In this document: in pieces, positions 34,966-43,284 of the stretch
Layout of the letters: every line of letters starts with the position of its first letter
Numbering within the stretch: the first letter of the stretch is position 1
Assembly (NCBI RefSeq): GCF_004634195.1
Contig: NZ_SKBP01000009.1
Location: forward strand, 1 to 64,000
Source: Flavobacterium salilacus subsp. salilacus
GTDB lineage: Bacteria; Bacteroidota; Bacteroidia; Flavobacteriales; Flavobacteriaceae
DNA length: 64,000 bases
Reading direction: 5' to 3'
The notes under the pieces: generated by a model
Seen by the model: only the letters and a program-made list of their open reading frames with translations
Told to the model about the DNA's origin: nothing
Databases searched by the model: none
Made by a program: the position numbers and the translations under genes

Positions 34966-35185
34966 ATCAGGTATTTATGTTAGTATCAACGAGGCATACA
35001 GCAAAAATTAATGAGTAATAAAATCCGTACGGACTTATTACTTTGCTGTATCTCAAAATAAATGCATATTACTACTGAAGCGCAGTAAAAGAATCAGTCC
35101 AAAAAAAATCGTAAGATTAAAAAGATATGTCAATATCCGATTGGACTAAAAAGGGCTAATGCCTTAAAAAACATTTGTATTGAGG

Positions 35186-35193
35186 CAAATATA
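35186..35193 (-). promoter_or_regulatory. -7 box TATATTTG for the symporter gene
   Basis: The minus-strand reading is TATATTTG, an exact TAnnTTTG match. It would give a leader of about 215 nt. The -33 region lacks a clear TTTG. Confidence 0.45.
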
Positions 35194-35230
35194 TAAAAGT
35201 TATGCCTGTCCTGCTAAATTTTTACGGCTA

Positions 35231-35273
35231 TTATAAAAAACACAAAACCCATTATGTAAGGTTACACAATGGG
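35231..35273 (-). terminator. Intrinsic terminator of the 35302 gene
   Basis: Arms CCCATTATGTAA (35248-35259) and TTACACAATGGG (35262-35273) give a 12-bp stem with one G-T wobble on the minus strand, followed there by TTTTGTGTTTTTT. Confidence 0.8.
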
Positions 35274-35301
35274 CTTTAATAAAAATAATAGCGTTATAAT
35301 A

Positions 35302-35742
35302 CTATAATTTATATGCTTTATATATGTTTATTTCATAACTGTATTGCCCTAAAAATAGATGTAATGTAGATCCGTCAGGAGAGTACCATGCCAAATTAAT
35401 CTTAGCTTTTTGGTTTTGAATGGCAGTATGCAATTGTTGTGACGAATTATTTTTAAAATCCTCCACCTCAACATTGTTATACTCATCGGGTTTGTCTATA
35501 AAAAGCTCATTTTTTACTAACATTTGCTGCGCTATGTTCATTGCATCTTCAATTCCTTTTGGCGTTTGCGGAAACTTCATAGTAACATCGTTAGTGCCTT
35601 CATGTCGCAACCAGTCATAATATACTGCATTTTTAGGGTTAAAATTGCCCTCTACCTCCAGCCCTGCTGCTCCGAAAGACTGTGCCTGAAGACTTATGGC
35701 AGTAAGCAAAAAAAGCATTATGGAATACATCTTCATTTTCAT
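35302..35742 (-). CDS. Small secreted protein of unknown function
   Basis: This 146-residue protein has an N-terminal signal peptide (MKMKMYSIMLFLLTAISLQAQS, cleavage near QAQ-S); M3 or M5 could also be the start. The mature part has no recognised domain. It contains an Asn/Asp-rich middle (DKPDEYNNVEVEDFKNNSS) and a C-terminal strand pair (INLAWYSPDGSTLHLFLGQYSYEINIYKAYKL). It is likely periplasmic or outer-membrane associated. It has its own terminator and is transcribed alone. Confidence 0.65.
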   Translation of the reverse strand: MKMKMYSIMLFLLTAISLQAQSFGAAGLEVEGNFNPKNAVYYDWLRHEGTNDVTMKFPQTPKGIEDAMNIAQQMLVKNELFIDKPDEYNNVEVEDFKNNSSQQLHTAIQNQKAKINLAWYSPDGSTLHLFLGQYSYEINIYKAYKL

Positions 35743-35899
35743 ACTATTCTGTTTTATATGTGTTTACAATTAGAATAGCACTAAGTTACTTTTTAAAAAA
35801 GCAAATTTTTATAAATAAATGCTAAAACATATCTAACATAATTATAACTATTTTTCACACAGTTATGATTTTTATGTCAAAACATCCAATTTAATATCC

Positions 35900-35907
35900 T
35901 ATATTTG
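35900..35907 (+). promoter_or_regulatory. -7 box TATATTTG for a candidate small RNA
   Basis: This is an exact TAnnTTTG match, followed within 10 bp by a structured segment that ends in an intrinsic terminator and contains no ORF. Confidence 0.5.
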
Positions 35908-35912
35908 CACCC

Positions 35913-35982
35913 CGTTGTACGCCATGTTATGGGTATGCAACGTTAAAGACCAAGGGGCTCCACCTTTGGTCTTTTCTTTTTA
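35913..35982 (+). ncRNA. Candidate ~70-nt small RNA
   Basis: After the -7 box at 35900 the sequence folds as two hairpins. The first has outer arms CGTTGTA (35913-35919) and TGCAACG (35936-35942) and inner arms CCAT/ATGG. The second, a terminator, has AAAGACCAAGG (35945-35955) and CCTTTGGTCTTT (35963-35974), then CTTTTT. The terminator is oriented only to the plus strand, and no ORF fits inside. It ends about 7 bp from the 3' end of the convergent MoxR-like gene. Its class is unknown; resemblance to the Rfam Flavo-1 motif should be tested. Confidence 0.5.
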
Positions 35983-35988
35983 TATAAT

Positions 35989-37455
35989 TTATAAATTTTT
36001 ACTGATATAACTGCCATATATATCCTTAAATTCATAGCCTTGTGTATAACGGTCTTTACTCAGTTTTTTATACTCGGCAAGTCCCCATAATACAAATTCT
36101 TTAAAGAAGTTCTTATCCTCATCAGCAATATCCGGCTGATATTTCATAAGGAGCTGCTTTAAAGGTATTACAGCATCAAGCTGTTTTTGGTAGTCCGCAT
36201 CGGTAGCATCATCGGGCAATTCAAAAGTACTTTCGTTAAAAAACCAGTCGTATATTTCCTGATAAGGGCTTTGTGCATCAGGGCGTTCCAGTTTTTCTAT
36301 TTTCGGGAAATAATCAGCAAATACTGTTTTTACCGCATTACCTATCAGGTGTTCGGCAACAACGGCTGCTCCCTCCTGCTCTCCTTCATAAACCAATTCA
36401 ACTTTACCTGTTATGGCTGGTATAACTCCCATAAAATCGGACAGTCGTACCGTAGTTTTCTCTGCTCCTGATTTTAGCGCACGTCTTTCGGCGGTACTCA
36501 GCAGGTTCTCAAATGCGGTAATGCTCATACGCGCACTTACACCGCTTTTATAGTCAATATATTCACTTTCGCGGGCTTCGAAGCCTATTTGCTCCAACAG
36601 GTCTTTTGCTAATGACGGTACATAAACACTCTCACTTTGACGACTGTCTAAATTTGCTTCCTGCTCGGTAATGGTACGGGCTATTTTAACCGTTTCAGGA
36701 TAATGGGTTAGTATTTGCGAACCTATACGGTCTTTCAAAGGTGTTACTATGCTTCCTCTGTTGGTATAATCCTCAGGGTTGGCGGTAAATACAAACTGAA
36801 GGTCTAAGTTTAATCGTACCTTAAAACCACGAATTTGTATATCGCCTTCCTGTAATATATTGAATAATGCTACCTGTATGCGTGCCTGAAGGTCGGGTAG
36901 CTCATTAATGACAAAAATACATCGGTTGGCACGCGGTATCATCCCGAAGTGGATAACTCTGTCATCCGCATACGATAATTTTAAGTTAGCAGCCTTAATT
37001 GGGTCAATATCCCCTATCAGGTCGGCAACGGTAACATCGGGAGTGGCAAGTTTTTCATAAAAACGTTCATTCCTGTGCAACCAGTTAATGGGAGTATCAT
37101 CGCCTTTATCGGCAATAAGCTCTTTCGCGTAGCGCGATATTGGGCGCAATGGGTCGTCATTAATTTCCGAACCTTCAACCACAGGTATATATTCGTCAAG
37201 CAAGTTTACCATAAGCCTTGCCAGCCTTGTTTTTGCCTGCCCCCTAAGTCCTAACAGGTTAATGTTGTGGCGTGATAATATAGCGCGTTCCAATTCGGGT
37301 ATTACGGTATTCTCAAAACCCCATACGCCTTCAAAAACGGTTTCGCCTTTGCTTATTTTTTCCCGCAGGTTGTTGCGCAACTCATCTTTAATGGTTTTGC
37401 TTTGGTAACCTGATTTTTTTAATTCGCCTAATGTTTTTATATTCTGTATATCCAT
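35989..37455 (-). CDS. MoxR/BchI-like AAA+ ATPase
   Basis: This protein of about 488 residues belongs to the magnesium-chelatase-I/MoxR class. It contains VIPELERAILSRHNINLLGLRGQAKTRLARLM (Walker A-like GLRGQAKT) and CIFVINELPDLQARIQVALFNILQEGD (Walker B and sensor region), followed by VFTANPEDYTNRGSIVTPLKDRIGSQI. It pairs with the VWA-domain protein encoded upstream, a combination used for chaperone-like remodelling of protein targets. MDIQNIKTLGELKKS (ATG 37455) is the preferred start; ATG 37467 is possible. The target is unknown. Confidence 0.85.
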   Translation of the reverse strand: MDIQNIKTLGELKKSGYQSKTIKDELRNNLREKISKGETVFEGVWGFENTVIPELERAILSRHNINLLGLRGQAKTRLARLMVNLLDEYIPVVEGSEINDDPLRPISRYAKELIADKGDDTPINWLHRNERFYEKLATPDVTVADLIGDIDPIKAANLKLSYADDRVIHFGMIPRANRCIFVINELPDLQARIQVALFNILQEGDIQIRGFKVRLNLDLQFVFTANPEDYTNRGSIVTPLKDRIGSQILTHYPETVKIARTITEQEANLDSRQSESVYVPSLAKDLLEQIGFEARESEYIDYKSGVSARMSITAFENLLSTAERRALKSGAEKTTVRLSDFMGVIPAITGKVELVYEGEQEGAAVVAEHLIGNAVKTVFADYFPKIEKLERPDAQSPYQEIYDWFFNESTFELPDDATDADYQKQLDAVIPLKQLLMKYQPDIADEDKNFFKEFVLWGLAEYKKLSKDRYTQGYEFKDIYGSYISKNL

Positions 37456-37533
37456 ATGTTTAGTCATAAAGTTTTAAAAGCCGAAAGTCATAAAGTTCTT
37501 TCTGCCTATTATCTTTTATCTATTGTCTAAAAT

Positions 37534-38652
37534 CTATTTAATTCTCTTTTTCCTATTCGTTTCGTAATCCTCAAAAATCATTTCGCCCAGTCCTTTTAGT
37601 CCGGTGTAAAATGCTTTCCCCTGATTGGCTTCGGTAAACTGGTTTACAAACCGTTGCAGGTACGGGTCGCTCGCAATCATAAAGGTGGTAATGGGTATGT
37701 GCAGTTTTCTTGCCTGTGCTGCCATAGTGTAGCATTTATCTACAATATACTCGTCCAGCCCGTTACTGTTCATGTAATACCTGCCGTCGCTTTCGCGCAC
37801 GCAACTGGGCTTGCCATCGGTAATCATAAATATTTGCTTGTTGGTATTTCGCTTACGGCGCAGCATATCCATAGCCAGTTCCAGCCCTGCTACGGTATTG
37901 GTGTGATAAGGTCCCACTTGCAGGTAGGGCAAATCTTTAATAGCTATTTGCCATGCATCGTTACCAAAAACCAGTATATCAAGAGTATCTTTCGGGTAAC
38001 GGGTAGTTATCAGTTCGGCAAGTGCCATAGCTACTTTTTTGGCAGGCGTTATGCGGTCTTCGCCATACAGTATCATACTGTGGCTGATGTCAATCATCAA
38101 TACCGTACTCATCTGGGCTTTGTACTGAGCATCTTCTACCACAAGGTCGTTTTCGGTAAGTATAAAATCGCCTACCCCATTATTTATCTGGGCGTTTTTA
38201 AGACTTTCGGTTAGCGAAATCCTGTCCAGCCCATCGCCAAAGCGGTACTCGCGAAACTCGCCTGTATGCTCGTCGCCGCTACCGGAATATTTTGTTTTAT
38301 GGCTACCGGAGCCACTTTTCTTTAAATTTCCGAATATTTGCTTTAATGCCTGTTGCCGTATCGATTGCTCTGTTTTTGCAGTAATTATAAGCCCTGCGCT
38401 ACCATCTTCTTTGGTTTCATCTTTTATATACCCTTTCTTTTTCAGGTCTTCAATAAAATCGTCAATGGTATAATTCTCATCGGTCAGTTTATACTCTTTA
38501 TCGAGCTGCCTTAACCAGTCTAACGCTTCGTCGAGGTCGCCCGAAGTATGTGTTATCAGTTCGGTAAAAATCTCAAATAGCTTATCAAACGGAGACACAT
38601 CGGGAGCTTTATATTGCCTGAATACAAATCCTTTTTTTCTGTTTGTTTCCAT
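37534..38652 (-). CDS. VWA-domain protein (partner of the MoxR-like ATPase)
   Basis: This protein of about 372 residues carries a C-terminal von Willebrand A domain with a MIDAS motif (VLMIDISHSMILYGEDRITPAKKVAMALAELI; D-x-S-x-S) and a later ITDGKPS segment. A linker of Gly/Ser and acidic residues (GSGSHKTKYSGSGDEHTGEF) precedes it, and the N-terminus is helical. It resembles the D-subunit-like partners of BchI-type ATPases. It is transcribed with the ATPase gene (about 80 bp apart). METNRKKGF (ATG 38652) is preferred over ATG 38658. Confidence 0.82.
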   Translation of the reverse strand: METNRKKGFVFRQYKAPDVSPFDKLFEIFTELITHTSGDLDEALDWLRQLDKEYKLTDENYTIDDFIEDLKKKGYIKDETKEDGSAGLIITAKTEQSIRQQALKQIFGNLKKSGSGSHKTKYSGSGDEHTGEFREYRFGDGLDRISLTESLKNAQINNGVGDFILTENDLVVEDAQYKAQMSTVLMIDISHSMILYGEDRITPAKKVAMALAELITTRYPKDTLDILVFGNDAWQIAIKDLPYLQVGPYHTNTVAGLELAMDMLRRKRNTNKQIFMITDGKPSCVRESDGRYYMNSNGLDEYIVDKCYTMAAQARKLHIPITTFMIASDPYLQRFVNQFTEANQGKAFYTGLKGLGEMIFEDYETNRKKRIK

Positions 38653-38740
38653 GTGCATAAATTTACAATATAATAGAACGAACAGGTTTAAAACAAATCT
38701 TAAATTTTATCTTAAAATTCTGAGTCTTACGCGTCATAAA

Positions 38741-38768
38741 AAAATCCCTCTTCGGAGGGATTTTTTTA
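38741..38768. terminator. Bidirectional-looking terminator after glyA
   Basis: A perfect stem AAAATCCCTC/GAGGGATTTT surrounds a TTCG loop and is flanked by A and T runs. On the minus strand it ends the glyA transcript. Confidence 0.88.
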
Positions 38769-38791
38769 TTTATTAAGTATGTAATTATTGC

Positions 38792-40066
38792 TTAAAAAAC
38801 AAAAATAGGTCTTTCACTCATCATTCCGTTTACTGCATCAGCAACTTCTTCAATTACATTCTCATCAGTATGATTTGCAATCACTCTGTCAATTAATTCT
38901 ACAATGGTATCCATATCTGCCTCTACAAGCCCGCGCGTGGTTATAGCTGCCGTACCCACACGAATACCTGATGTTACAAATGGTGATTTATCATCAAACG
39001 GAACCATATTTTTGTTTACGGTTATCTCGGCTTTTACCAATGCATTTTCTGCTTCTTTACCCGAAATGTTTTTGTTTCTCAGGTCTATCAGCATCATGTG
39101 GTTATCTGTACCGCCGGAGATAATATCGTAACCTCTTTTTACAAATGCTGCTGCCATAGCTTTAGCATTTTTTTGTACCTGCATAGCATAGCTGAAAAAT
39201 TCATCTTGCAATGCTTCGCCAAAAGCTATTGCCTTCGCAGCAATAATATGCTCTAACGGCCCGCCCTGGTTACCGGGGAAAACAGCACCGTCCAGTAATG
39301 ACGACATCATGCGTATTTCGCCTTTTGGTGTTTTTATCCCGAATGGGTTTTCAAAATCTTTACCCATAAGTATCAAACCTCCTCTGGGGCCTCTAAGGGT
39401 TTTGTGGGTAGTGGTAGTTATTATGTGGCAATGGGGTACAGGGTCGTTAAGCAATCCTTTGGCAATAAGCCCCGCAGGGTGCGATATATCGGCAAGGAGC
39501 AAAGCGCCAACACTGTCCGCTATTTCCCTGAAACGTTTAAAATCCATATCGCGCGAGTATGCCGATGCGCCCGCTATTATCATTTTTGGCTTTTCAGCCT
39601 CTGCAATTTCCTGTATTTTATCGTAGTTAAGCCTTCCTGTTTCTTTTTCTACCCCATAAAAGGAAGTAGTATATAACTTTCCTGAAAAATTAACCGGCGA
39701 ACCATGTGTTAAATGCCCCCCGTGCGAAAGGTCGAAACCTAAAATTTTGTCACCGGGTTTTAAGCACGCTGCATATACTGCTGTATTTGCCTGCGAGCCG
39801 GAGTGTGGCTGTACATTGGCATATTCTGCACCAAAAAGTGCTTTTGCCCTGTCTATGGCTATCTGCTCTATAACATCAACTACTTCACAACCACCATAAT
39901 ATCGCTTTCCGGGATACCCCTCTGCATATTTATTGGTTAGTACAGAACCTGCAGCTTCCATGACCTGGTCGCTTACAAAATTTTCTGATGCAATTAGTTC
40001 CAATCCCTGTATTTGCCTGTCCTGTTCTTCCAGTATCAGGTCGAAAATTTGTTCGTCGCGTTGCAT
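38792..40066 (-). CDS. glyA: Serine hydroxymethyltransferase
   Basis: This 424-residue PLP enzyme interconverts serine and glycine with tetrahydrofolate, supplying one-carbon units. It shows [26 protein letters not shown], the PLP-lysine motif [11 protein letters not shown] and the C-terminal [12 protein letters not shown]. The start at ATG 40066 ([15 protein letters not shown]) is the family start; the frame extends 28 codons upstream but that part is not conserved-looking. The lone promoter box is at 40093-40100. Confidence 0.97.
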   Translation of the reverse strand: MQRDEQIFDLILEEQDRQIQGLELIASENFVSDQVMEAAGSVLTNKYAEGYPGKRYYGGCEVVDVIEQIAIDRAKALFGAEYANVQPHSGSQANTAVYAACLKPGDKILGFDLSHGGHLTHGSPVNFSGKLYTTSFYGVEKETGRLNYDKIQEIAEAEKPKMIIAGASAYSRDMDFKRFREIADSVGALLLADISHPAGLIAKGLLNDPVPHCHIITTTTHKTLRGPRGGLILMGKDFENPFGIKTPKGEIRMMSSLLDGAVFPGNQGGPLEHIIAAKAIAFGEALQDEFFSYAMQVQKNAKAMAAAFVKRGYDIISGGTDNHMMLIDLRNKNISGKEAENALVKAEITVNKNMVPFDDKSPFVTSGIRVGTAAITTRGLVEADMDTIVELIDRVIANHTDENVIEEVADAVNGMMSERPIFVF

Positions 40067-40092
40067 TTTATAATTTTTCGTTAATTTGCTGT

Positions 40093-40100
40093 CAAAAATA
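40093..40100 (-). promoter_or_regulatory. -7 box TATTTTTG for glyA
   Basis: Read on the minus strand it is an exact TAnnTTTG box, 27 bp before the glyA start. It lies back-to-back with the promoter of the divergent fumarylacetoacetase gene. Confidence 0.55.
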
Positions 40101-40110
40101 CAAAAAAAGG

Positions 40111-40141
40111 TTTGGTAAAACCATCCTGACAAGTATATTTG
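40111..40141 (+). promoter_or_regulatory. Full Bacteroidota promoter for fumarylacetoacetase
   Basis: TTTG (40111-40114) and TATATTTG (40134-40141) are separated by 19 bp, an exact match to the sigma-A consensus of this phylum. The gene starts 36 bp downstream. Confidence 0.75.
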
Positions 40142-40176
40142 ATAATTCATAAATTCCTAAATTAAGACACAACAAT

Positions 40177-41460
40177 ATGCCACTAACAGCAAACGACCCT
40201 TCCAGAAAATCATGGCTGGAAGTACCTCAAAACAGCGACTTCCCAATACAGAATATTCCCTTTGGAGTATTTATTACTAAAGATGATGTAGTAACCATAG
40301 GTACACGCATAGGTAACTATGCTATAGACCTTGGTGCTTTACAACAGTTAAATTACTTTGAAGGTATTGAACTGACCGATGATATGTTTATGCAGGACAC
40401 GCTTAACGACTTTATATCGGACGGTAAAAAAACATGGCGATTGGTACGTAACCGCATTGCTGATATTTTTGACAGCAACAACCCTACACTAAGAGATAAT
40501 GCCAAACACAAAGAGGTAGTAATTTTTAACCTTGAAGATGTGGAAATGCAACTTCCTGTGCTTATAGGCGATTATACCGATTTTTATTCCAGTAAAGAAC
40601 ATGCTACTAACGTAGGTAAAATGTTCCGTGATCCTGAAAATGCATTATTACCCAACTGGCTGCATATTCCTGTGGGTTATCATGGCAGGTCATCTACTAT
40701 AGTACCATCCGGTATTCCGGTACACCGCCCTAACGGGCAGACTTTACCTCCGGGTGAAACACAGCCTGTTTTCGGCCCGTCTAAAAGAGTAGATTTTGAA
40801 CTGGAGATGGGTTTTATTACTACCGATGCCAATATTATGGGAGAGCCTATACCTGTAGGAGAAGCCGAAGAGCATATATTCGGGATGGTGTTATTTAACG
40901 ACTGGAGTGCGCGCGATATCCAGAAATGGGAATATGTACCATTAGGTCCGTTCCTTGCCAAGAACTTCGCTTCGTCTATGTCGCCCTGGATAGTAACGCT
41001 TGATGCTTTGGAACCTTTCCGTACCGAAAGCCCTGAGCAAAATCCTGAACCATTGGATTACTTAAAGCAAGAAGGTAAACATGCTTTTGATATTAAACTA
41101 CAAGTTGCCCTGCAACCTGAAGGCGGAGAAGAAAATGTAATATCAAACTCTAACTTTAAATATATGTATTGGAGTATGGCACAGCAACTGGCACACCATA
41201 CCGTAAACGGGTGCCGTGTAAACAGTGGCGACCTTATGGGCAGTGGTACCATATCAGGCCCCACACCGGATAGCTTTGGCTCTATGCTGGAACTTACATG
41301 GGGAGGACAAAACCCTATAAAGCTAAGCGATGGTACAGAGCGTAAGTTTATAAATGACGGTGACACTGTTATTATGCGTGGCTATTGCCAAAATAACGAG
41401 GTACGTATAGGTTTTGGTGAAGTGAGCAGTAAATTACTTCCGCCTTTTACTAAGAAATAA
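40177..41460 (+). CDS. fahA: Fumarylacetoacetase
   Basis: This 427-residue enzyme carries out the last step of tyrosine breakdown, splitting fumarylacetoacetate into fumarate and acetoacetate. Family features are the N-terminal SWLEVPQNSDFPIQNIPFGVF, the metal and active-site region VGYHGRSSTIVPSGIPVHRPNGQ, FELEMGFITT, LFNDWSARDIQKWEYVPLGPFLAKNF, and VNSGDLMGSGTISGP. Length matches the family. It is transcribed alone from the promoter at 40111 and ends at a 32-nt palindromic terminator. Other tyrosine-degradation genes are not in the window. Confidence 0.96.
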   Translation: MPLTANDPSRKSWLEVPQNSDFPIQNIPFGVFITKDDVVTIGTRIGNYAIDLGALQQLNYFEGIELTDDMFMQDTLNDFISDGKKTWRLVRNRIADIFDSNNPTLRDNAKHKEVVIFNLEDVEMQLPVLIGDYTDFYSSKEHATNVGKMFRDPENALLPNWLHIPVGYHGRSSTIVPSGIPVHRPNGQTLPPGETQPVFGPSKRVDFELEMGFITTDANIMGEPIPVGEAEEHIFGMVLFNDWSARDIQKWEYVPLGPFLAKNFASSMSPWIVTLDALEPFRTESPEQNPEPLDYLKQEGKHAFDIKLQVALQPEGGEENVISNSNFKYMYWSMAQQLAHHTVNGCRVNSGDLMGSGTISGPTPDSFGSMLELTWGGQNPIKLSDGTERKFINDGDTVIMRGYCQNNEVRIGFGEVSSKLLPPFTKK

Positions 41461-41477
41461 TTATTACATTATATAAC

Positions 41478-41509
41478 AACAAAGCCTCTCAATATTGAGA
41501 GGCTTTGTT
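41478..41509. terminator. Perfect palindromic terminator shared by convergent genes
   Basis: The 16-bp arms are exactly complementary (AACAAAGCCTCTCAAT and its reverse complement), making a 32-nt palindrome. It lies between the stops of the fumarylacetoacetase gene and smpB. Confidence 0.9.
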
Positions 41510-41512
41510 TAT

Positions 41513-41965
41513 TTAAAACTCTTTCTTTATCCTGTCGAGGTCACGTTTTGTATCACGCTCTTTCATGGTTTCGCGCTTATCGTAATTTTTCTTACCACGA
41601 CAAAGTCCTATTTCCAGTTTTGCCAAACCCTTTTCGTTGGTAAAAAGTCGTAAGGGTATAATGGTAAGCCCTTTATTTTGTACACTTTTATGAAGGCTTT
41701 TCAATTCTTTTTTATTCAGCAATAGCTTACGTTCGCTTTTTGGGGCATGACTAAAGTTTCTGCTATAGGCATATTCTTCAATATTGGTATTTATTGCAAA
41801 TAATTCCATATCCTGAAATTCGCAAAAACTTTCGGCAATAGAAGCCCTGCCCAACCTGATAGATTTTATTTCAGATCCGGCGAGTACTATTCCTGCAGTA
41901 TATTTATCCAGAATTTCATATTCAAACCTGGCTTTCCTGTTTAGTATGTTTACTGTTTTTTGCAT
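41513..41965 (-). CDS. smpB: SsrA-binding protein SmpB
   Basis: This 150-residue tmRNA partner of trans-translation brings SsrA RNA to stalled ribosomes. It shows the N-terminal ILNRKARFEYEILDKYTAGIVLAGSEIKSIRLGRASI and the basic C-terminal tail GKKNYDKRETMKERDTKRDLDRIKKEF, which enters the mRNA channel. Length is normal. Its promoter box lies only 9 bp before the start, so its leader is very short. Confidence 0.97.
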   Translation of the reverse strand: MQKTVNILNRKARFEYEILDKYTAGIVLAGSEIKSIRLGRASIAESFCEFQDMELFAINTNIEEYAYSRNFSHAPKSERKLLLNKKELKSLHKSVQNKGLTIIPLRLFTNEKGLAKLEIGLCRGKKNYDKRETMKERDTKRDLDRIKKEF

Positions 41966-41973
41966 AAGGAGTG

Positions 41974-41981
41974 CAAAGTTA
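41974..41981 (-). promoter_or_regulatory. -7 box TAACTTTG for smpB
   Basis: This is an exact consensus on the minus strand, with a TTG about 20 bp further upstream. The smpB start is 9 bp downstream. Confidence 0.55.
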
Positions 41982-42052
41982 CGTAATTTGTTTACAATGC
42001 CAATGCCGCACAGCTTATATGTAGTTATAACGGATACTTACTGTAATTTATT

Positions 42053-42060
42053 TACTTTTG
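42053..42060 (+). promoter_or_regulatory. -7 box TACTTTTG for the VF530-like gene
   Basis: This exact TAnnTTTG box ends 4 bp before the ATG at 42065, implying a leaderless or nearly leaderless transcript. Confidence 0.5.
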
Positions 42061-42064
42061 CGAT

Positions 42065-42289
42065 ATGGAAAAACCTATCTCTAACGACCCGCTACATGGC
42101 ATTACCTTAAAAAAGATTCTTGAAGATCTTGTTGGCTATTATGGCTTTGATACGCTGGGCGAACTCATCAACATTAAATGTTTTAATGATAATCCGAGTA
42201 TTAAATCGAGTCTTACTTTTTTAAGGAAAACCGACTGGGCACGCAAAAAAGTTGAGGAGCTTTACATTCGTACCCTGCCGAAATTGTAA
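42065..42289 (+). CDS. VF530/DUF2132 family DNA-binding protein
   Basis: This 74-residue protein matches the VF530 (COG4628) family along its full length: [62 protein letters not shown]. The conserved DPLHG, NIxCF and [10 protein letters not shown] blocks are present. The family fold binds DNA, but its cellular role is not established. It sits alone between smpB and a mutarotase-like gene. Confidence 0.88.
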   Translation: MEKPISNDPLHGITLKKILEDLVGYYGFDTLGELINIKCFNDNPSIKSSLTFLRKTDWARKKVEELYIRTLPKL

Positions 42290-42307
42290 TAAGACAGTTG
42301 ATTATCT

Positions 42308-43156
42308 TTATAATATCTCTATACTAAACCCTCGCTTTACCTCACCCCTTGCTTCCAAGACCAGAATACCTTCTTTATCAAAAAGATTTCCACTGCCGAT
42401 TGTACTGTCGGCATAGCCCTGCCAAGGTTCTATACACAGAAAAGGAGCATTTGGTTTTGTCCATAATCCTAAGTGTGGAAAATCGGGAAACGACACCCTT
42501 AAAAAAGGAATATCATTTTTAGCAATATCAATGTACTGCGATGCTATTTTTTTAAATACTAATGCGTCATTTTCGAAAAGGTCGTAATTCAGTCCTAGTT
42601 TTCCATTTTGTAAAGTAACAGGAATCTCCACATCCGAAAGCAAATCGTTTTGAAGCTGTGTGCTTACAAGTTGCTCCTCTTTCTCAAATTGCAAACTATA
42701 CGCTTCAAAATTACCCGGTAACGTAAAAGCCGGATGTGCCCCTATTGAAAACGGCATTGCTTCCTCACCGCTATTATTGATAATATAAACTATATGCAAA
42801 CTATTGCCTGACAGCGTATATTTTATCTGTAATTCAAAATCGAATGGGTAATTTTCTTTAGTTAGCGCATTGGCAACCAATGAAAAAGTCACACTATCTT
42901 CTCGCTGTTCTTTTACAGTAAAAACATTATCTCTCGCAAAGCCATGACGGGGTAATGTATAGGTAGTGCCATTATAGGAATATTTATTATCCTTTAAAGT
43001 TCCTACAATGGGGAAAAGTACCGGAGAATGTTTACCCCAAAAATCAGGGTTACCTTCCCACATATATTCTGTCCCTTTATCATCTTTTAACGATATGAGT
43101 TCCGCGCCTTTCGGATTAATCGTTGCCGATAGCTTTGTGTTTGATAGTGTTATCAA
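42308..43156 (-). CDS. Aldose 1-epimerase-like protein (LacX type)
   Basis: This 282-residue protein has a galactose-mutarotase-like beta-sandwich. Family blocks are INPKGAELISLKD, EYMWEGNPDFWGKHSPVLFPIVGTLKDN, PRHGFARDNVF, SIGAHPAFTLP and CIEPWQGYADS. The His in HGF, the His in GAHPAF and the late Glu correspond to the sugar-binding and catalytic positions. It acts in the cytosol on a hexose or hexose derivative; the substrate is uncertain. It is transcribed alone toward the VF530-like gene. Confidence 0.88.
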   Translation of the reverse strand: MITLSNTKLSATINPKGAELISLKDDKGTEYMWEGNPDFWGKHSPVLFPIVGTLKDNKYSYNGTTYTLPRHGFARDNVFTVKEQREDSVTFSLVANALTKENYPFDFELQIKYTLSGNSLHIVYIINNSGEEAMPFSIGAHPAFTLPGNFEAYSLQFEKEEQLVSTQLQNDLLSDVEIPVTLQNGKLGLNYDLFENDALVFKKIASQYIDIAKNDIPFLRVSFPDFPHLGLWTKPNAPFLCIEPWQGYADSTIGSGNLFDKEGILVLEARGEVKRGFSIEIL

Positions 43157-43238
43157 GGTTATTGCTTTTTATTACTTAGGTTATAAAAGTACACGTTTTT
43201 CAATAACTAATCATGACTTACATATAGTATGAATAAAA

Positions 43239-43267
43239 AAATCCCCCGCAATGTGCGGGGGATTTTT
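43239..43267. terminator. Terminator of clpB
   Basis: The stem ATCCCCCGC/GCGGGGGAT (43241-43249 and 43255-43263) has a 5-nt loop and T-runs on both strands. It lies 18 bp after the clpB stop on the minus strand. Confidence 0.9.
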
Positions 43268-43284
43268 ACATATAATTAAGAGTA

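Larger units (their letters stand above)
34966..35301. other. Intergenic region between symporter and small secreted-protein gene
   Basis: This 336-bp gap contains the terminator of the upstream minus-strand gene (35231-35273) and a consensus minus-strand -7 box (35186-35193). The remaining 200 bp form an AT-rich 5' leader for the symporter. No gene or clear riboswitch structure was seen. Confidence 0.6.

Noticed and set aside
35989..38652. MoxR/VWA pair as a magnesium or cobalt chelatase
   Set aside because: No BchH/CobN large subunit or tetrapyrrole genes are nearby; a general MoxR-VWA chaperone pair is more likely.
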